This document shows, in pieces, positions 16,870 to 25,510 of a DNA stretch of 64,000 nt (the first letter of the stretch is position 1; the number at the start of each line of letters is the position of its first letter). The DNA is from GCA-2862585 sp049890295 (lineage in GTDB: Bacteria > Bacteroidota > Bacteroidia > Flavobacteriales > UBA7312): the NCBI GenBank assembly GCA_049890295.1, contig JBMHBP010000025.1, positions 26,548 to 90,547 of the forward strand, read 5' to 3'. Position numbers and translations under genes: made by a program. The notes under the pieces are model-generated. The model did not search any database, was not told where the DNA came from, and was given only the letters and a program-made list of their open reading frames with translations.

Positions 16870-18345
16870 TTAATAGGCCTTTGCAAAAATCACTTTTTGT
16901 AAAGAGGGTTTACCACTATATATACATTTACCTTCTTCTTCTTTTGAATCTAGAGGTATACATCTAATTGTAGCTTTTGTCTCATTTTTAATTTTTTGTT
17001 CTGTTTCTGAGCTTCCGTCCCAATGAGCATAAACGAAGCCTGCATCTGCAGAAATAAGTTCTTTAAAATTCTCCCAATTTTCAGCATGATGAGTGTTTTT
17101 TTCTCGGTGAGTTTTAGCTTTTTCAAGAAGATTGTCTTGAATCTTTTCTAGTAATTGAGTTACAGTATTTGTTAAATTATCAATACTTGTCGTTTCTTTT
17201 TGTAGTGTATCTCTTCTTGCCAGTTCAACAGTGTTGTTTTCCAAATCTCTTGGACCAATAGCAATTCTTAAGGGAACACCTTTGAATTCATATTCTGCAA
17301 ATTTCCAGCCTGGTTTATGAGTGTCTCTATTATCATACTTCACACTTACTCCAGACTTTTCCAGTTCTTTTTTAATTTGAACAGCTTTTTCACTAATCTC
17401 AGATAATTGTTCATCACCTTTGTAAATGGGAACGATAACCACTTGGTAGGGTGCAAGTTTAGGCGGTAAAACAAGACCATTATCGTCTGAATGTGTCATG
17501 ACTAAGGCACCCATTAATCGAGTAGACACACCCCATGATGTTGCCCAAACATGTTCCATCTTACCTTCTTTGCTGGTAAACTTTACGTCGAAAGCTTTAG
17601 CAAAATTTTGACCTAAAAAATGAGATGTCCCTGCTTGTAAGGCTTTTCCGTCTTGCATTAGAGCTTCAATGCAATAGGTCTCTAAAGCCCCCGCAAATCG
17701 TTCATTTTCAGTCTTTAATCCTTTTATTACTGGCATTGCCATAAAATCTTCAGCAAATCGACTGTATACTTCAATCATTTGTTCTGTTTCTTCAATTGCT
17801 TCTTGTTTAGTTGCATGAGCAGTATGTCCTTCTTGCCATAAAAACTCAGCTGTTCTTAAAAATAAACGAGTTCTCATTTCCCATCTTACCACATTTGCCC
17901 ATTGATTAACTAGAATAGGAAGATCTCTATAGGATTGAATCCAGTTCCTATATGTATCCCAAATAATAGTTTCAGAAGTTGGACGAACTATAAGTTCTTC
18001 TTCTAATTTGGCATCAGGATCAACTACTACTGATTTTCCATCCTCACTATTTTTTAATCTGTAGTGAGTTACTACTGCACATTCTTTAGCAAAACCCTCA
18101 ACATGTTCAGCCTCTTTACTGAGGTATGACTTTGGGATAAATAATGGAAAATAAGCATTAGAGTGTCCAGTGTCTTTAAACATCTTATCTAGTTCTTGTT
18201 GCATTTTTTCCCAAATTGCAAAGCCATATGGTTTAATTACCATGCATCCTCTTACACCTGAGTTCTCTGCTAGATCAGCTTTTGTAACGATTTCATTGTA
18301 CCATTTTGAATAATCTTCAGCTCTGCTAGTAAAGTTTTTTGCCAT
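16870..18345 (-). CDS. proS: Prolyl-tRNA synthetase (archaeal/eukaryotic type)
   Basis: ProS charges tRNA-Pro with proline. The 491-aa length and sequence match the short, eukaryote-like ProS (type 3) without the editing domain inserted in E. coli ProS. Visible features are the class II motifs around LIVRPTSETIIWDTYRNWI, RWEMRTRLFLRTAEFLWQEGHTAH and the GTSHFLGQNFAKAF segment. An anticodon-binding domain starts near LAPYQVVIVPIYKG, and the C-terminal zinc-binding-like domain ends in AKAY. A -7 box lies 57 bp upstream. It is followed immediately by an unknown gene on the same strand. Confidence 0.97.
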   Translation of the reverse strand: MAKNFTSRAEDYSKWYNEIVTKADLAENSGVRGCMVIKPYGFAIWEKMQQELDKMFKDTGHSNAYFPLFIPKSYLSKEAEHVEGFAKECAVVTHYRLKNSEDGKSVVVDPDAKLEEELIVRPTSETIIWDTYRNWIQSYRDLPILVNQWANVVRWEMRTRLFLRTAEFLWQEGHTAHATKQEAIEETEQMIEVYSRFAEDFMAMPVIKGLKTENERFAGALETYCIEALMQDGKALQAGTSHFLGQNFAKAFDVKFTSKEGKMEHVWATSWGVSTRLMGALVMTHSDDNGLVLPPKLAPYQVVIVPIYKGDEQLSEISEKAVQIKKELEKSGVSVKYDNRDTHKPGWKFAEYEFKGVPLRIAIGPRDLENNTVELARRDTLQKETTSIDNLTNTVTQLLEKIQDNLLEKAKTHREKNTHHAENWENFKELISADAGFVYAHWDGSSETEQKIKNETKATIRCIPLDSKEEEGKCIYSGKPSLQKVIFAKAY

Positions 18346-18402
18346 TTTTTAATTTGAAAGTTTGTTCGTAATTTTACGAAAAGTTTTGCGTTATTACTTT
18401 AG

Positions 18403-18410
18403 CAAATGTA
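18403..18410 (-). promoter_or_regulatory. -7 box of proS
   Basis: TACATTTG on the minus strand matches TAnnTTTG. A start near 18397 would give a 5' leader of about 50 nt. CTTG at 18428-18425 could be a poor -33 element, with only 14 bp spacing. Confidence 0.5.
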
Positions 18411-18425
18411 AACTTTTTAACGGAC

Positions 18426-18444
18426 AAGCTTTACTGTAAAGCTT
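18426..18444. repeat. 19-bp inverted repeat between divergent proS and lipoprotein genes
   Basis: AAGCTTTAC-T-GTAAAGCTT is a perfect 9-bp inverted repeat with a 1-bp centre. It lies 16 bp upstream of the plus-strand ATG at 18461 and just upstream of the proS -7 box. It could be an operator or a small leader hairpin. Confidence 0.6.
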
Positions 18445-18460
18445 ACATAAATTACAAATT

Positions 18461-19507
18461 ATGAGAAGTGTTTTCCCCTTGTTAATTGTTCTAGTTTTAG
18501 CATTTTCATCTTGCATTACCATAGAGACCAGTTCATCTGGCTTCAAGGATGAAATTTATTATTCTGCAAGTACCTATACTGAAAAAGCAATTGAAGAAGA
18601 ATCGGTCATTCAGAACGAAGAAAATTATAATACTACAGATGAATCTACTGAAGTAGATGAATATAGTGATGAATATTCAAGTGACGATTATTATGATTAT
18701 CAATATTCAACTCGTTTGAGACGTTTTCATGGACCAAGTTTTGGCTTTGGTTATTACAACAACTACTTTACCAATTCCTTTTGGTATTCAAACAATCCAT
18801 ACCATTGTGGAGTTAGTATATATTATGGTTATAATTTTTGGAATCCACATTATTATGATCCATTTTATGCTTATTCTTACCACCCTTTCTACTACAATTC
18901 ATTTTATCATTACCCTACACACTATCATAATCATTATCACGACCATTTGTTATCATCGTACTATCCAACATACTATAACTCATACGATAATAACAGTATT
19001 TACTATGGACCAAGAGATAATAATACAAACAAAACTCCTGAGCGATTTGCAACCTTATACTCCTCTCAAATAAAAAATAGACCCCCTCAATCGACTTATT
19101 CTAACTCAAGTCTTGACGATAATAAGAAACCACTGTACACAACCAAACCCTCTTTAAATAATTTTAGTGATCGTCCTGCTAGTAAGATTAATAATTCCTT
19201 TGATACTAATAATTCGGATACTAAGCCTAATAATTTCAATAATAGGCCAGCTTACAATAGTGTAAACTCTCAAGTCCAACAAAATAGCAAACCTGATTTT
19301 TCTCTACCCACTAACCAAAAGCCATCTAATAACTATCAAAAACCTTCCAGATATTCGAAACCTTCAAAAACAAAAAAGCCTTTCGAAAATAAAATAAACA
19401 CATCACCATCAAGAAATAATAACTCATATTCTACTCCGTCTTTTAACTCTTCTCCAAAAAGTTTTCAGAGAAGTTCATCCCCAAGAGGTGGTAGAAGCCC
19501 AAGATAA
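18461..19507 (+). CDS. Tyr/His/Asn-rich low-complexity lipoprotein, function unknown
   Basis: This 348-aa predicted lipoprotein has the lipobox at LAFSSC18. The mature part has three compositional zones. The first is an acidic segment (about 30-75). The second is dominated by Tyr, His, Asn and Phe (about 75-185), with clusters such as HYHNHYHDH. The third, the C-terminal half, is rich in Asn, Ser, Pro and Lys. No catalytic domain is seen. The stop is 6 bp before the FadL-type porin gene, so the two are probably co-transcribed. A metal-binding or surface-coating role is conceivable from composition alone, but no function can be assigned. Confidence 0.8.
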   Translation: MRSVFPLLIVLVLAFSSCITIETSSSGFKDEIYYSASTYTEKAIEEESVIQNEENYNTTDESTEVDEYSDEYSSDDYYDYQYSTRLRRFHGPSFGFGYYNNYFTNSFWYSNNPYHCGVSIYYGYNFWNPHYYDPFYAYSYHPFYYNSFYHYPTHYHNHYHDHLLSSYYPTYYNSYDNNSIYYGPRDNNTNKTPERFATLYSSQIKNRPPQSTYSNSSLDDNKKPLYTTKPSLNNFSDRPASKINNSFDTNNSDTKPNNFNNRPAYNSVNSQVQQNSKPDFSLPTNQKPSNNYQKPSRYSKPSKTKKPFENKINTSPSRNNNSYSTPSFNSSPKSFQRSSSPRGGRSPR

Positions 19508-19513
19508 TTTTTT

Positions 19514-20986
19514 ATGAAATATTCACTTTTTTACATTTTATTTTTAACATCGTTTATATCTTTTGCTCAAAACCATCAAGACGCTTTGTTATTCTCTGAA
19601 AACGAAATAGTTGGAACAGCCAGAAGTGCTTCAATGGCTAATGCATTTGGTGCATTAGGAGCAGACCTTTCAGTTTTGAGCACAAACCCCGCAGGATTAG
19701 GTGTTTATCAATCTTATGAGTTCGCCTATTCTTTAAATTTAAGTGGAAGGGATATGACTTCTTACTTCAAAAACAATAAAATTGTCAATAGTAATGGTAA
19801 TTTTAATGTCCCATCAATTGGTATGATAGTACCAGTTTATAGTAATGTTGATTCTGATTGGAGAAGAGCCAACATTGGGTTTGCGTACAATACACACTCT
19901 ATTTTTAAATCAAGTACTATTCAGAATGGTTTTAATTCGAATTCATCACTAGTTGATGTTTTTTTGGCTTCAGCTAAAGGTAATATGCTAAACGATTTAG
20001 ACGTATTTTTTGAACGTGGTGCTTTCGAAACAGACTTAATTGATTTGAATACTGATACTACTGGGTGGATTGATGATGGTAATTATTTTAGAGAAGTAAT
20101 GACTGGTCAAGACCAATTTAAGCAAACTAACACCTCTGGCTCTGCTGGGGAATTTGCCATAAGCTATGCAGGTTCATACCAGGAAAAACTGTATTTAGGT
20201 GCTACTATTGGTTTAACCTCATTAAACTACCAAAATTCATCTAGGTATAATGAAAGAAATTTTGAAGATACTGCTTCAACCGTTCAGTATTTTGACATGT
20301 ATGAGAATAGGTATACTACAGGAAGTGGTGTAAATCTAAAATTAGGTGCTATTTACAGAGCAAGCGATAATCTTAGATTAGGAATGTCATGGCATTCTCC
20401 CACTCTGTATGACATGCATGATGAATGGGAGATGAGTATTAAAACACAACACTCTTTAAATGACAGTAATTATGCTTATTCCTATACTTCACCTTATGGA
20501 ATTTATGATTATAATGTTAATACTCCAATGAAGTTAATTGGTAGTGCAGCTGTTATTCTTGATAGACTTCTTTTAAGTGCAGATATAGAGTATGTTGATT
20601 ATTCTACAATGAAATTAGATGGTGATGACTATAATTATTTTAGCAGACAAAATAGTATAATCGCTTCATCTTATACCGATGTAGTTAATACTAGGATTGG
20701 AGCTGAATTAAATCTGTCCCCTTTAGTTATTAGAGGTGGTTACGCCTACTATGAAAATCCAATCCTAAAAGATGGCGTTGATGAGCCTGTTGATAATATT
20801 AGAAATGAAAGAAAGTCATACAGTCTTGGTATTGGAAAGAGAGGGAAATATAGATATATTGATTTAGCTTATGTATTTACAGAGTTTGAAAAAGCCGGTT
20901 CACTCTACAACACGTTTTTTGAACCATCACACAAGTTGATTAACACTACCTATAGTTTAATCTTTACTATGGGTTGGAAGTTTTAA
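19514..20986 (+). CDS. OmpP1/FadL/TodX-family outer membrane transporter
   Basis: This 490-aa outer-membrane beta-barrel belongs to the FadL family, which takes up hydrophobic compounds. A signal peptide ends at FISFAQ (residue 19). The conserved N-terminal block GTARSASMANAFGALGADLS leads to STNPAGLGVY (NPAG at 58-61), characteristic of the family. The protein ends in the aromatic residue Phe (TMGWKF), as barrel proteins do. The start is 6 bp after the preceding lipoprotein gene. Its stop overlaps the stop of the convergent TPR gene. The transported ligand is unknown. Confidence 0.9.
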   Translation: MKYSLFYILFLTSFISFAQNHQDALLFSENEIVGTARSASMANAFGALGADLSVLSTNPAGLGVYQSYEFAYSLNLSGRDMTSYFKNNKIVNSNGNFNVPSIGMIVPVYSNVDSDWRRANIGFAYNTHSIFKSSTIQNGFNSNSSLVDVFLASAKGNMLNDLDVFFERGAFETDLIDLNTDTTGWIDDGNYFREVMTGQDQFKQTNTSGSAGEFAISYAGSYQEKLYLGATIGLTSLNYQNSSRYNERNFEDTASTVQYFDMYENRYTTGSGVNLKLGAIYRASDNLRLGMSWHSPTLYDMHDEWEMSIKTQHSLNDSNYAYSYTSPYGIYDYNVNTPMKLIGSAAVILDRLLLSADIEYVDYSTMKLDGDDYNYFSRQNSIIASSYTDVVNTRIGAELNLSPLVIRGGYAYYENPILKDGVDEPVDNIRNERKSYSLGIGKRGKYRYIDLAYVFTEFEKAGSLYNTFFEPSHKLINTTYSLIFTMGWKF

Positions 20987-22464
20987 TCACCAATTCTTTC
21001 CAATGCTGTTTTAGCTTTTTGTTCTAGACTTTGTTCATAAAGGTGGTTATCCATTTCAATACATTTTTTGAAATACAACTTAGCATTTTTGATATCATTC
21101 CTATTTTCATAAATTAAACCAAGTTGTAAGGCGGATTTTGCAGAAAAGAATAAGTTATTTTTATTACCTTTTTCTATTGTTTTCTTGTAGAAAACAATAG
21201 CTGAATCAATATCATTCAATTTTTCAAGTGTTCTTGCATAACGGTAGTTATAACTAAGTTCATCATATATATTATTATTGATGGTGTTATGACTTCTGTA
21301 AGTGTTCAATTCCTCAATAGCTTTATTAAAATACCCACCATCAAACAATAATCTGGCTCTTATTAGGCAAGGGTGGGGTTGTATTTCATTTTCAAAATGA
21401 AATTGAGCTTCTTTGTCAGCCCCTATTCTTATATCACCAACTTTGTTGATTCTATCTCTATATAGTTTAAAGTTTGTAATATCATTTTGTAAAAGATAAT
21501 TCCAGCTTAGTCTTAACAATGCACTTTTCTTGTAATTAAAACCATTGAATTCATTAACATATTTTTTTAAAAGAATAGAGCTACTAAAATCTAATTTATT
21601 CTGTTTACAAATCGATAGTAAATAATCTAAATAATGAAAGTTATAATATGCTGCAGATTTATTTCTTTTTTCCAGTATATCCAAAGCTAAATCATTTTGA
21701 TAAAGTTTTGTTGCTAATCTGTTTGAAGCAAACTTTAATAAAATATACTCACTATTTTTAATTTCTTTTAAAATAATTTTGAGATCATTCGGTTCATTTT
21801 CTAAATTCATTTTAAGAAAGGCATACAAAAAGTAAGTTTCCTCAACCATGTAAGAAAATGAATGACTTGATTTCATTTCTAAAATGGTGTTTTTTATCAG
21901 TGTTAGACCTTTTTGAATACCACCTTCCATCCCAATAGTAGATAAAATCCAGTTATACTTCTCAGGTACACTTCCAATAATAGCATAAAGTACTCCAAGA
22001 CTTTTTTTAGTGGGTGTAAAATTTGGATATAGTTTTTCATTTTCTTTAAGTAAACGATACGCTTTATTTATTTCAAAAGCTGCAGTAAAGTATTCTCCAA
22101 ATTTTATTCTATTAGTAGCCCATTGTAAATGAATTTCTGCTTCACTATATAGTTTCCAAGGTGATGACGACTTATCATTTTCTATAAACTCTATTCGAAT
22201 ATCTTTATTAGCCTTTAGCTTTTTATAATCTGAGGGTTCTTCTCCAATTTGAATTATAAGATAATCAGAATAATTATCAATTAAGTGAACTAAATTATTA
22301 TTTGGATTTTCTTCTTTTTCCAAATTGAGCCAGTAATTGGCTTCTTCAAATTTTAGTTGAACAGTTGATTTATATGCATTTTTACAATTTAAATTCCAAT
22401 CAAATTTTGCGTGTGCAAACTGAGATGTGAAGCAGCAAAATAGTATGACTAAAAATTTTTGCAT
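20983..22464 (-). CDS. Secreted/periplasmic TPR-repeat protein
   Basis: This 493-aa protein has a signal peptide (MQKFLVILFCCF up to about AHA, residue 19). The rest is almost entirely helical, with tetratricopeptide-like repeats. The clearest are at 370-490 (YNKAIEELNTYRS, IDSAIVFYKKTIEKG, IKNAKLYFKKCIEMD). The N-terminal half contains less regular helical pairs around KFGEYFTAAFEINKAYRLL. TPR scaffolds bind other proteins; the partner is unknown. Its ATG follows directly after the T-tract of the terminator for the cdsZ-like gene, leaving no room for a Shine-Dalgarno site. It converges with the porin gene. Confidence 0.85.
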   Translation of the reverse strand: MQKFLVILFCCFTSQFAHAKFDWNLNCKNAYKSTVQLKFEEANYWLNLEKEENPNNNLVHLIDNYSDYLIIQIGEEPSDYKKLKANKDIRIEFIENDKSSSPWKLYSEAEIHLQWATNRIKFGEYFTAAFEINKAYRLLKENEKLYPNFTPTKKSLGVLYAIIGSVPEKYNWILSTIGMEGGIQKGLTLIKNTILEMKSSHSFSYMVEETYFLYAFLKMNLENEPNDLKIILKEIKNSEYILLKFASNRLATKLYQNDLALDILEKRNKSAAYYNFHYLDYLLSICKQNKLDFSSSILLKKYVNEFNGFNYKKSALLRLSWNYLLQNDITNFKLYRDRINKVGDIRIGADKEAQFHFENEIQPHPCLIRARLLFDGGYFNKAIEELNTYRSHNTINNNIYDELSYNYRYARTLEKLNDIDSAIVFYKKTIEKGNKNNLFFSAKSALQLGLIYENRNDIKNAKLYFKKCIEMDNHLYEQSLEQKAKTALERIGD

Positions 22465-22494
22465 AAAAAAAGGGACACTGTTAACAGGATCCCT
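22465..22494 (-). terminator. Terminator after the zinc-ribbon protein gene
   Basis: On the minus strand AGGGA-TC-CTG, loop TTAA, CAG-TG-TCCCT is followed by seven T residues. The T-tract runs straight into the ATG of the TPR gene at 22464. Confidence 0.72.
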
Positions 22495-22495
22495 A

Positions 22496-22503
22496 CAAAT
22501 TTA
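22496..22503 (-). promoter_or_regulatory. -7 box of the TPR protein gene
   Basis: TAAATTTG on the minus strand is a perfect TAnnTTTG. It lies just upstream of the terminator hairpin, so the TPR mRNA would start with that hairpin as its leader. No clear -33 element is seen. Confidence 0.42.
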
Positions 22504-22515
22504 TAGTAAAATAAA

Positions 22516-23280
22516 TTAGGCTTCTTCTTTTTCAAACATTTTTGAATCGATTAGAATACGACCACAATGTTCACAAACAATTATCTTTTTGTGTGTTTTT
22601 ATATCTAACTGACGTTGTGGTGGAATCTTACTAAAACAACCTCCGCAAGCATCTCTTTGTACGGATACTACCGCTAGACCATTTCTAGAATTTTTTCTAA
22701 TTCTTTTATAGGCTGTTAATAATCTTTCATCAACAACTTTTTCAGCATCTGTAGATTGTTTCAATAACTTTTTCTCATCTTTTTCAGTTTCTGAAACTAT
22801 TGAATCAAGTTCTTTTTTCTTTTCATCAAAAATCTCAGTACGCTCATTGAGTTGTTCAGTTGAACTAGTTTTGGTTTCGTTAAGAAAATCAATTTTTGAT
22901 AAACTATCATTGATTTTCTTATTAGCAAGCTCAATTTCTAAGTTTTGGAATTCTATTTCTTTTGTTAAAGAATCGTATTCTCTATTATTTTTGATAGATT
23001 CAAGCTGCTTATTATATTTTTTAATTAACTCCTCAGCTTCTTTGATTGATAGTTTTCTTTTAGCGATGAAATTTTCTTTATCGGCTATATCAGCGTCGAT
23101 TTTTTCAATTCTCGTTTCTAAACCTTTTAAATCATCTTCAAGATCTTGAACTTCTAAGGGTAATTCACCTCTTACAGTTCTAATTTTATCAATTTCAGAA
23201 TCTATAATTTGTAATTGATGCAATGCTTGAAGTTTTTCTTCTACTGAAAATTCAGTTGTTGCAGCTTTCTTTTTTGCCAT
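22516..23280 (-). CDS. Coiled-coil C4 zinc-ribbon protein (CdsZ/DUF164-like)
   Basis: This 254-aa protein consists of a long coiled coil (about residues 12-190, heptads rich in Leu, Glu and Lys). A C-terminal zinc ribbon follows, with two CxxC pairs: CGGC near 212 and CEHC near 234. The ribbon also has the typical link KIPPQRQLDI. Members are widespread; the chlamydial relative is CdsZ. The family may bind nucleic acid or secretion components, and no specific role is proved here. Its ATG overlaps the stop of the nif3-like gene by 1 bp, and a clear terminator follows, so the two form one operon. Confidence 0.88.
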   Translation of the reverse strand: MAKKKAATTEFSVEEKLQALHQLQIIDSEIDKIRTVRGELPLEVQDLEDDLKGLETRIEKIDADIADKENFIAKRKLSIKEAEELIKKYNKQLESIKNNREYDSLTKEIEFQNLEIELANKKINDSLSKIDFLNETKTSSTEQLNERTEIFDEKKKELDSIVSETEKDEKKLLKQSTDAEKVVDERLLTAYKRIRKNSRNGLAVVSVQRDACGGCFSKIPPQRQLDIKTHKKIIVCEHCGRILIDSKMFEKEEA

Positions 23281-24377
23281 TATTTCAAGTAATTGATAGG
23301 GTTTGTGTTCACACGTGATAAACGGGTGGCAAACTTAGTAAATTTTTTCTTAAGAATATCATTTATTAATTCTTTGGTAAATTGTTCACTTTCATAATGA
23401 CCAATATCGGCAATTATAATGTCGTTTTCAGCATCAAAGAATTGATGATATTTAAAATCAGCACTAATAAAAATATCTGCCCCTAATGATTTTGCTTTTG
23501 CTAGCAAAAATGAACCTGAACCACCACATACTGCAACTGTTTTAATCTGATTTTTTACCAGATTTGTATGACGAATACAGTCTGTTTTCATTACTGATTT
23601 GAGATGGTTTAAAAAATCAACACTATCCATTGGTGAATGTAAAGTGCCAATCAAGCCAGAGCCTATATTTTGGTTATTGTTAGAAAGTTTATACACCTCA
23701 AAAGCTACCTCCTCATATGGGTGATTAGCAAACATCTCTTTAAGTATCTTACCTTCAATGTGTGAAGGAAAGATTAGTTCAATTTTAGTTTCACTTTCGG
23801 TTTGTAACTTATTTTTTTCTCCAATAGTAGGTTGACTTTTTTCATTACCCATAAATGTTCCATAACCATCACTACTAAAACTACAGTGACTGTAATTTGA
23901 AATATTTCCAGCCCCAGCCTTCCATAATGCAGATTTTAATTCTGACTCGTACCCTTTAGGGCAGAATACCACTAATTTTTTTAACACATCTGACTTTTCA
24001 TTCAGTATTTTGGTTTCTGTTAAACCTATCCTTTTAGCTATAGTACTATTTACGCCTTGTAATATATTATCGAGATTGGTATGAATGGCATATATTGCAA
24101 TATCGTTTTTAATAGCTTTTAATATTACACGTTCAATGTATGTTGACCCATTAATTTTTTTGAGGCCATCAAATACTATTGGATGATGAGCAATAACAAG
24201 ATCACATTTTTCCGAAATGGCTTCATCAATAACATCTTCTGTGCAGTCTAGAGTAATTAACGCTCTGTTCACAGTATTATTTTTATCACCGATAATTAAA
24301 CCAGAATTGTCATAACTTTCCTGTAAATGCAATGGAGCTATTGTCTCCAGATAATTTGTAATGTCTTTGATTTTCAT
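23280..24377 (-). CDS. Nif3-like dinuclear metal centre protein with inserted domain
   Basis: This 365-aa member of the NIF3/YbgI family forms ring hexamers with a two-metal site. Metal ligands are visible in LVIAHHPIVFDGLK (His64, His65), AIHTNLDN (His99, Asp102) and ADIGHYESEQ near the C-terminus. Residues about 125-230 form the CutA/PII-like insertion found in the longer YqfO-type members (VVFCPKGYESELK to NHPYEEVAFEVYKL). A GTP cyclohydrolase label often used for this family is weakly supported. It starts the two-gene operon with the zinc-ribbon gene, as is common in Bacteroidetes. Confidence 0.9.
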   Translation of the reverse strand: MKIKDITNYLETIAPLHLQESYDNSGLIIGDKNNTVNRALITLDCTEDVIDEAISEKCDLVIAHHPIVFDGLKKINGSTYIERVILKAIKNDIAIYAIHTNLDNILQGVNSTIAKRIGLTETKILNEKSDVLKKLVVFCPKGYESELKSALWKAGAGNISNYSHCSFSSDGYGTFMGNEKSQPTIGEKNKLQTESETKIELIFPSHIEGKILKEMFANHPYEEVAFEVYKLSNNNQNIGSGLIGTLHSPMDSVDFLNHLKSVMKTDCIRHTNLVKNQIKTVAVCGGSGSFLLAKAKSLGADIFISADFKYHQFFDAENDIIIADIGHYESEQFTKELINDILKKKFTKFATRLSRVNTNPINYLK

Positions 24378-24382
24378 TAATC

Positions 24383-24390
24383 CAAAAATA
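24383..24390 (-). promoter_or_regulatory. -7 box of the nif3-like gene
   Basis: TATTTTTG on the minus strand matches TAnnTTTG, with only 5 nt before the ATG at 24377. This predicts a leaderless or nearly leaderless mRNA. Confidence 0.42.
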
Positions 24391-24412
24391 TAACTTTATT
24401 ATAATAATTTTA

Positions 24413-24420
24413 TATATTTG
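24413..24420 (+). promoter_or_regulatory. -7 box of lpxK
   Basis: TATATTTG matches TAnnTTTG and lies 34 bp before the ATG at 24455. The -33 element is not clear (TTTA at 24395-24398 with short spacing). Confidence 0.42.
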
Positions 24421-24454
24421 TTAATCTGAAAAAATTATTTCCTTGTTTTTGAAT

Positions 24455-25510
24455 ATGCCGTTTTTACGACTTTTACTTTTACCTGTCTCTTTACTCTATG
24501 GCTTATTTGTATATTTAAGAAATTTATCTTTTGATTTAGGTCTTTTTTGTTCCAAAGAATATTCTGTTCCAATTATTTCTGTCGGCAACCTGTGTTCAGG
24601 AGGTAGTGGGAAATCACCTCACGTTGAATATATCCTAAGTTTATTAAAGGATTATAAAAACATCGCTGTTTTGAGTAGGGGCTATGGAAGAGATACTTCT
24701 GGATTCAAGTGGGTTGATCAAAACTCCATTGTACTAGATGTTGGTGATGAGCCATTACAAATTTTAAGAAAATTCCCTCAAGTAAGAGTAGCGGTTTCTG
24801 AAAATCGAAATATAGGAATTCAAGCTATAATTCATGATGAGAATAAATTAATTGTACTCGATGATGCTTTTCAGCACCGATGGGTTAAGCCAGGGCTAAA
24901 TATTTTATTAACAACCTATGACAATTTATTTATAAATGACTATTTATTACCCTATGGAAACCTTCGAGAATCCAGAAAAAGAGCAGACAGAGCCGACATC
25001 ATAGTAGTAACTAAAACTCCAAACCCACTATTACCACTTGATGAATACAGGCTAAAAGAACAGATCTCACCGTTTTATCACCAAAAACTATGTTATTCTT
25101 ACATCAATTATTTACCATTGAAAGGCGTATTTTCAAACATTAACTTTGCTTTGGATGGTAAAGATGTAGTGTTATTTTCAGCAATAGCACATAGTAAAGA
25201 ATTGGTCGATTATGTTCAGTCAAAATCTAATTTGGTTGAACATTTTGAATTTAGAGACCATTATAATTTCAAAAAAAAGGATATTCAAAAAATTATTGAC
25301 TGTTTTAAAAAGATTAAATCAGAAGAAAAGTTAATTTTGACAACTGAAAAGGATGCTACTAGATTGGCAATTTTCAAGAGTTACTTTGAAGGTCTTCCTA
25401 TTGTTTTTTTGCCAATAGAAGTTAAATTTCAAGGAAAAACTAACTTTAACCACTTAATCTTACAATATGTTAAACAGAATATCATCGATAACACAATTTC
25501 TAAAAACTAA
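24455..25510 (+). CDS. lpxK: Tetraacyldisaccharide 4'-kinase
   Basis: LpxK phosphorylates the 4' position of the lipid A disaccharide at the inner membrane. The 351-aa product has an N-terminal hydrophobic anchor (about 4-20). The family P-loop appears as GNLCSGGSGKSP (GGSGKS at 49-54). Further motifs are VLSRGYGR, LDDAFQHRW and LPYGNLRESRKRADRADI, followed by LTTEKDATRL near the C-terminus. A TTG at 24443 is in frame, but ATG 24455 is preferred because it begins the anchor directly. The last 44 bp overlap punA in another frame. An intact LpxK means this organism makes lipid A. Confidence 0.95.
   Translation: MPFLRLLLLPVSLLYGLFVYLRNLSFDLGLFCSKEYSVPIISVGNLCSGGSGKSPHVEYILSLLKDYKNIAVLSRGYGRDTSGFKWVDQNSIVLDVGDEPLQILRKFPQVRVAVSENRNIGIQAIIHDENKLIVLDDAFQHRWVKPGLNILLTTYDNLFINDYLLPYGNLRESRKRADRADIIVVTKTPNPLLPLDEYRLKEQISPFYHQKLCYSYINYLPLKGVFSNINFALDGKDVVLFSAIAHSKELVDYVQSKSNLVEHFEFRDHYNFKKKDIQKIIDCFKKIKSEEKLILTTEKDATRLAIFKSYFEGLPIVFLPIEVKFQGKTNFNHLILQYVKQNIIDNTISKN

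Noticed and set aside
18729..19073. 114-aa frame rich in Ile/Thr inside the lipoprotein gene
   Set aside because: It is a frame shift of the Tyr/His/Asn-rich low-complexity region; repeated codons keep several frames open by composition.
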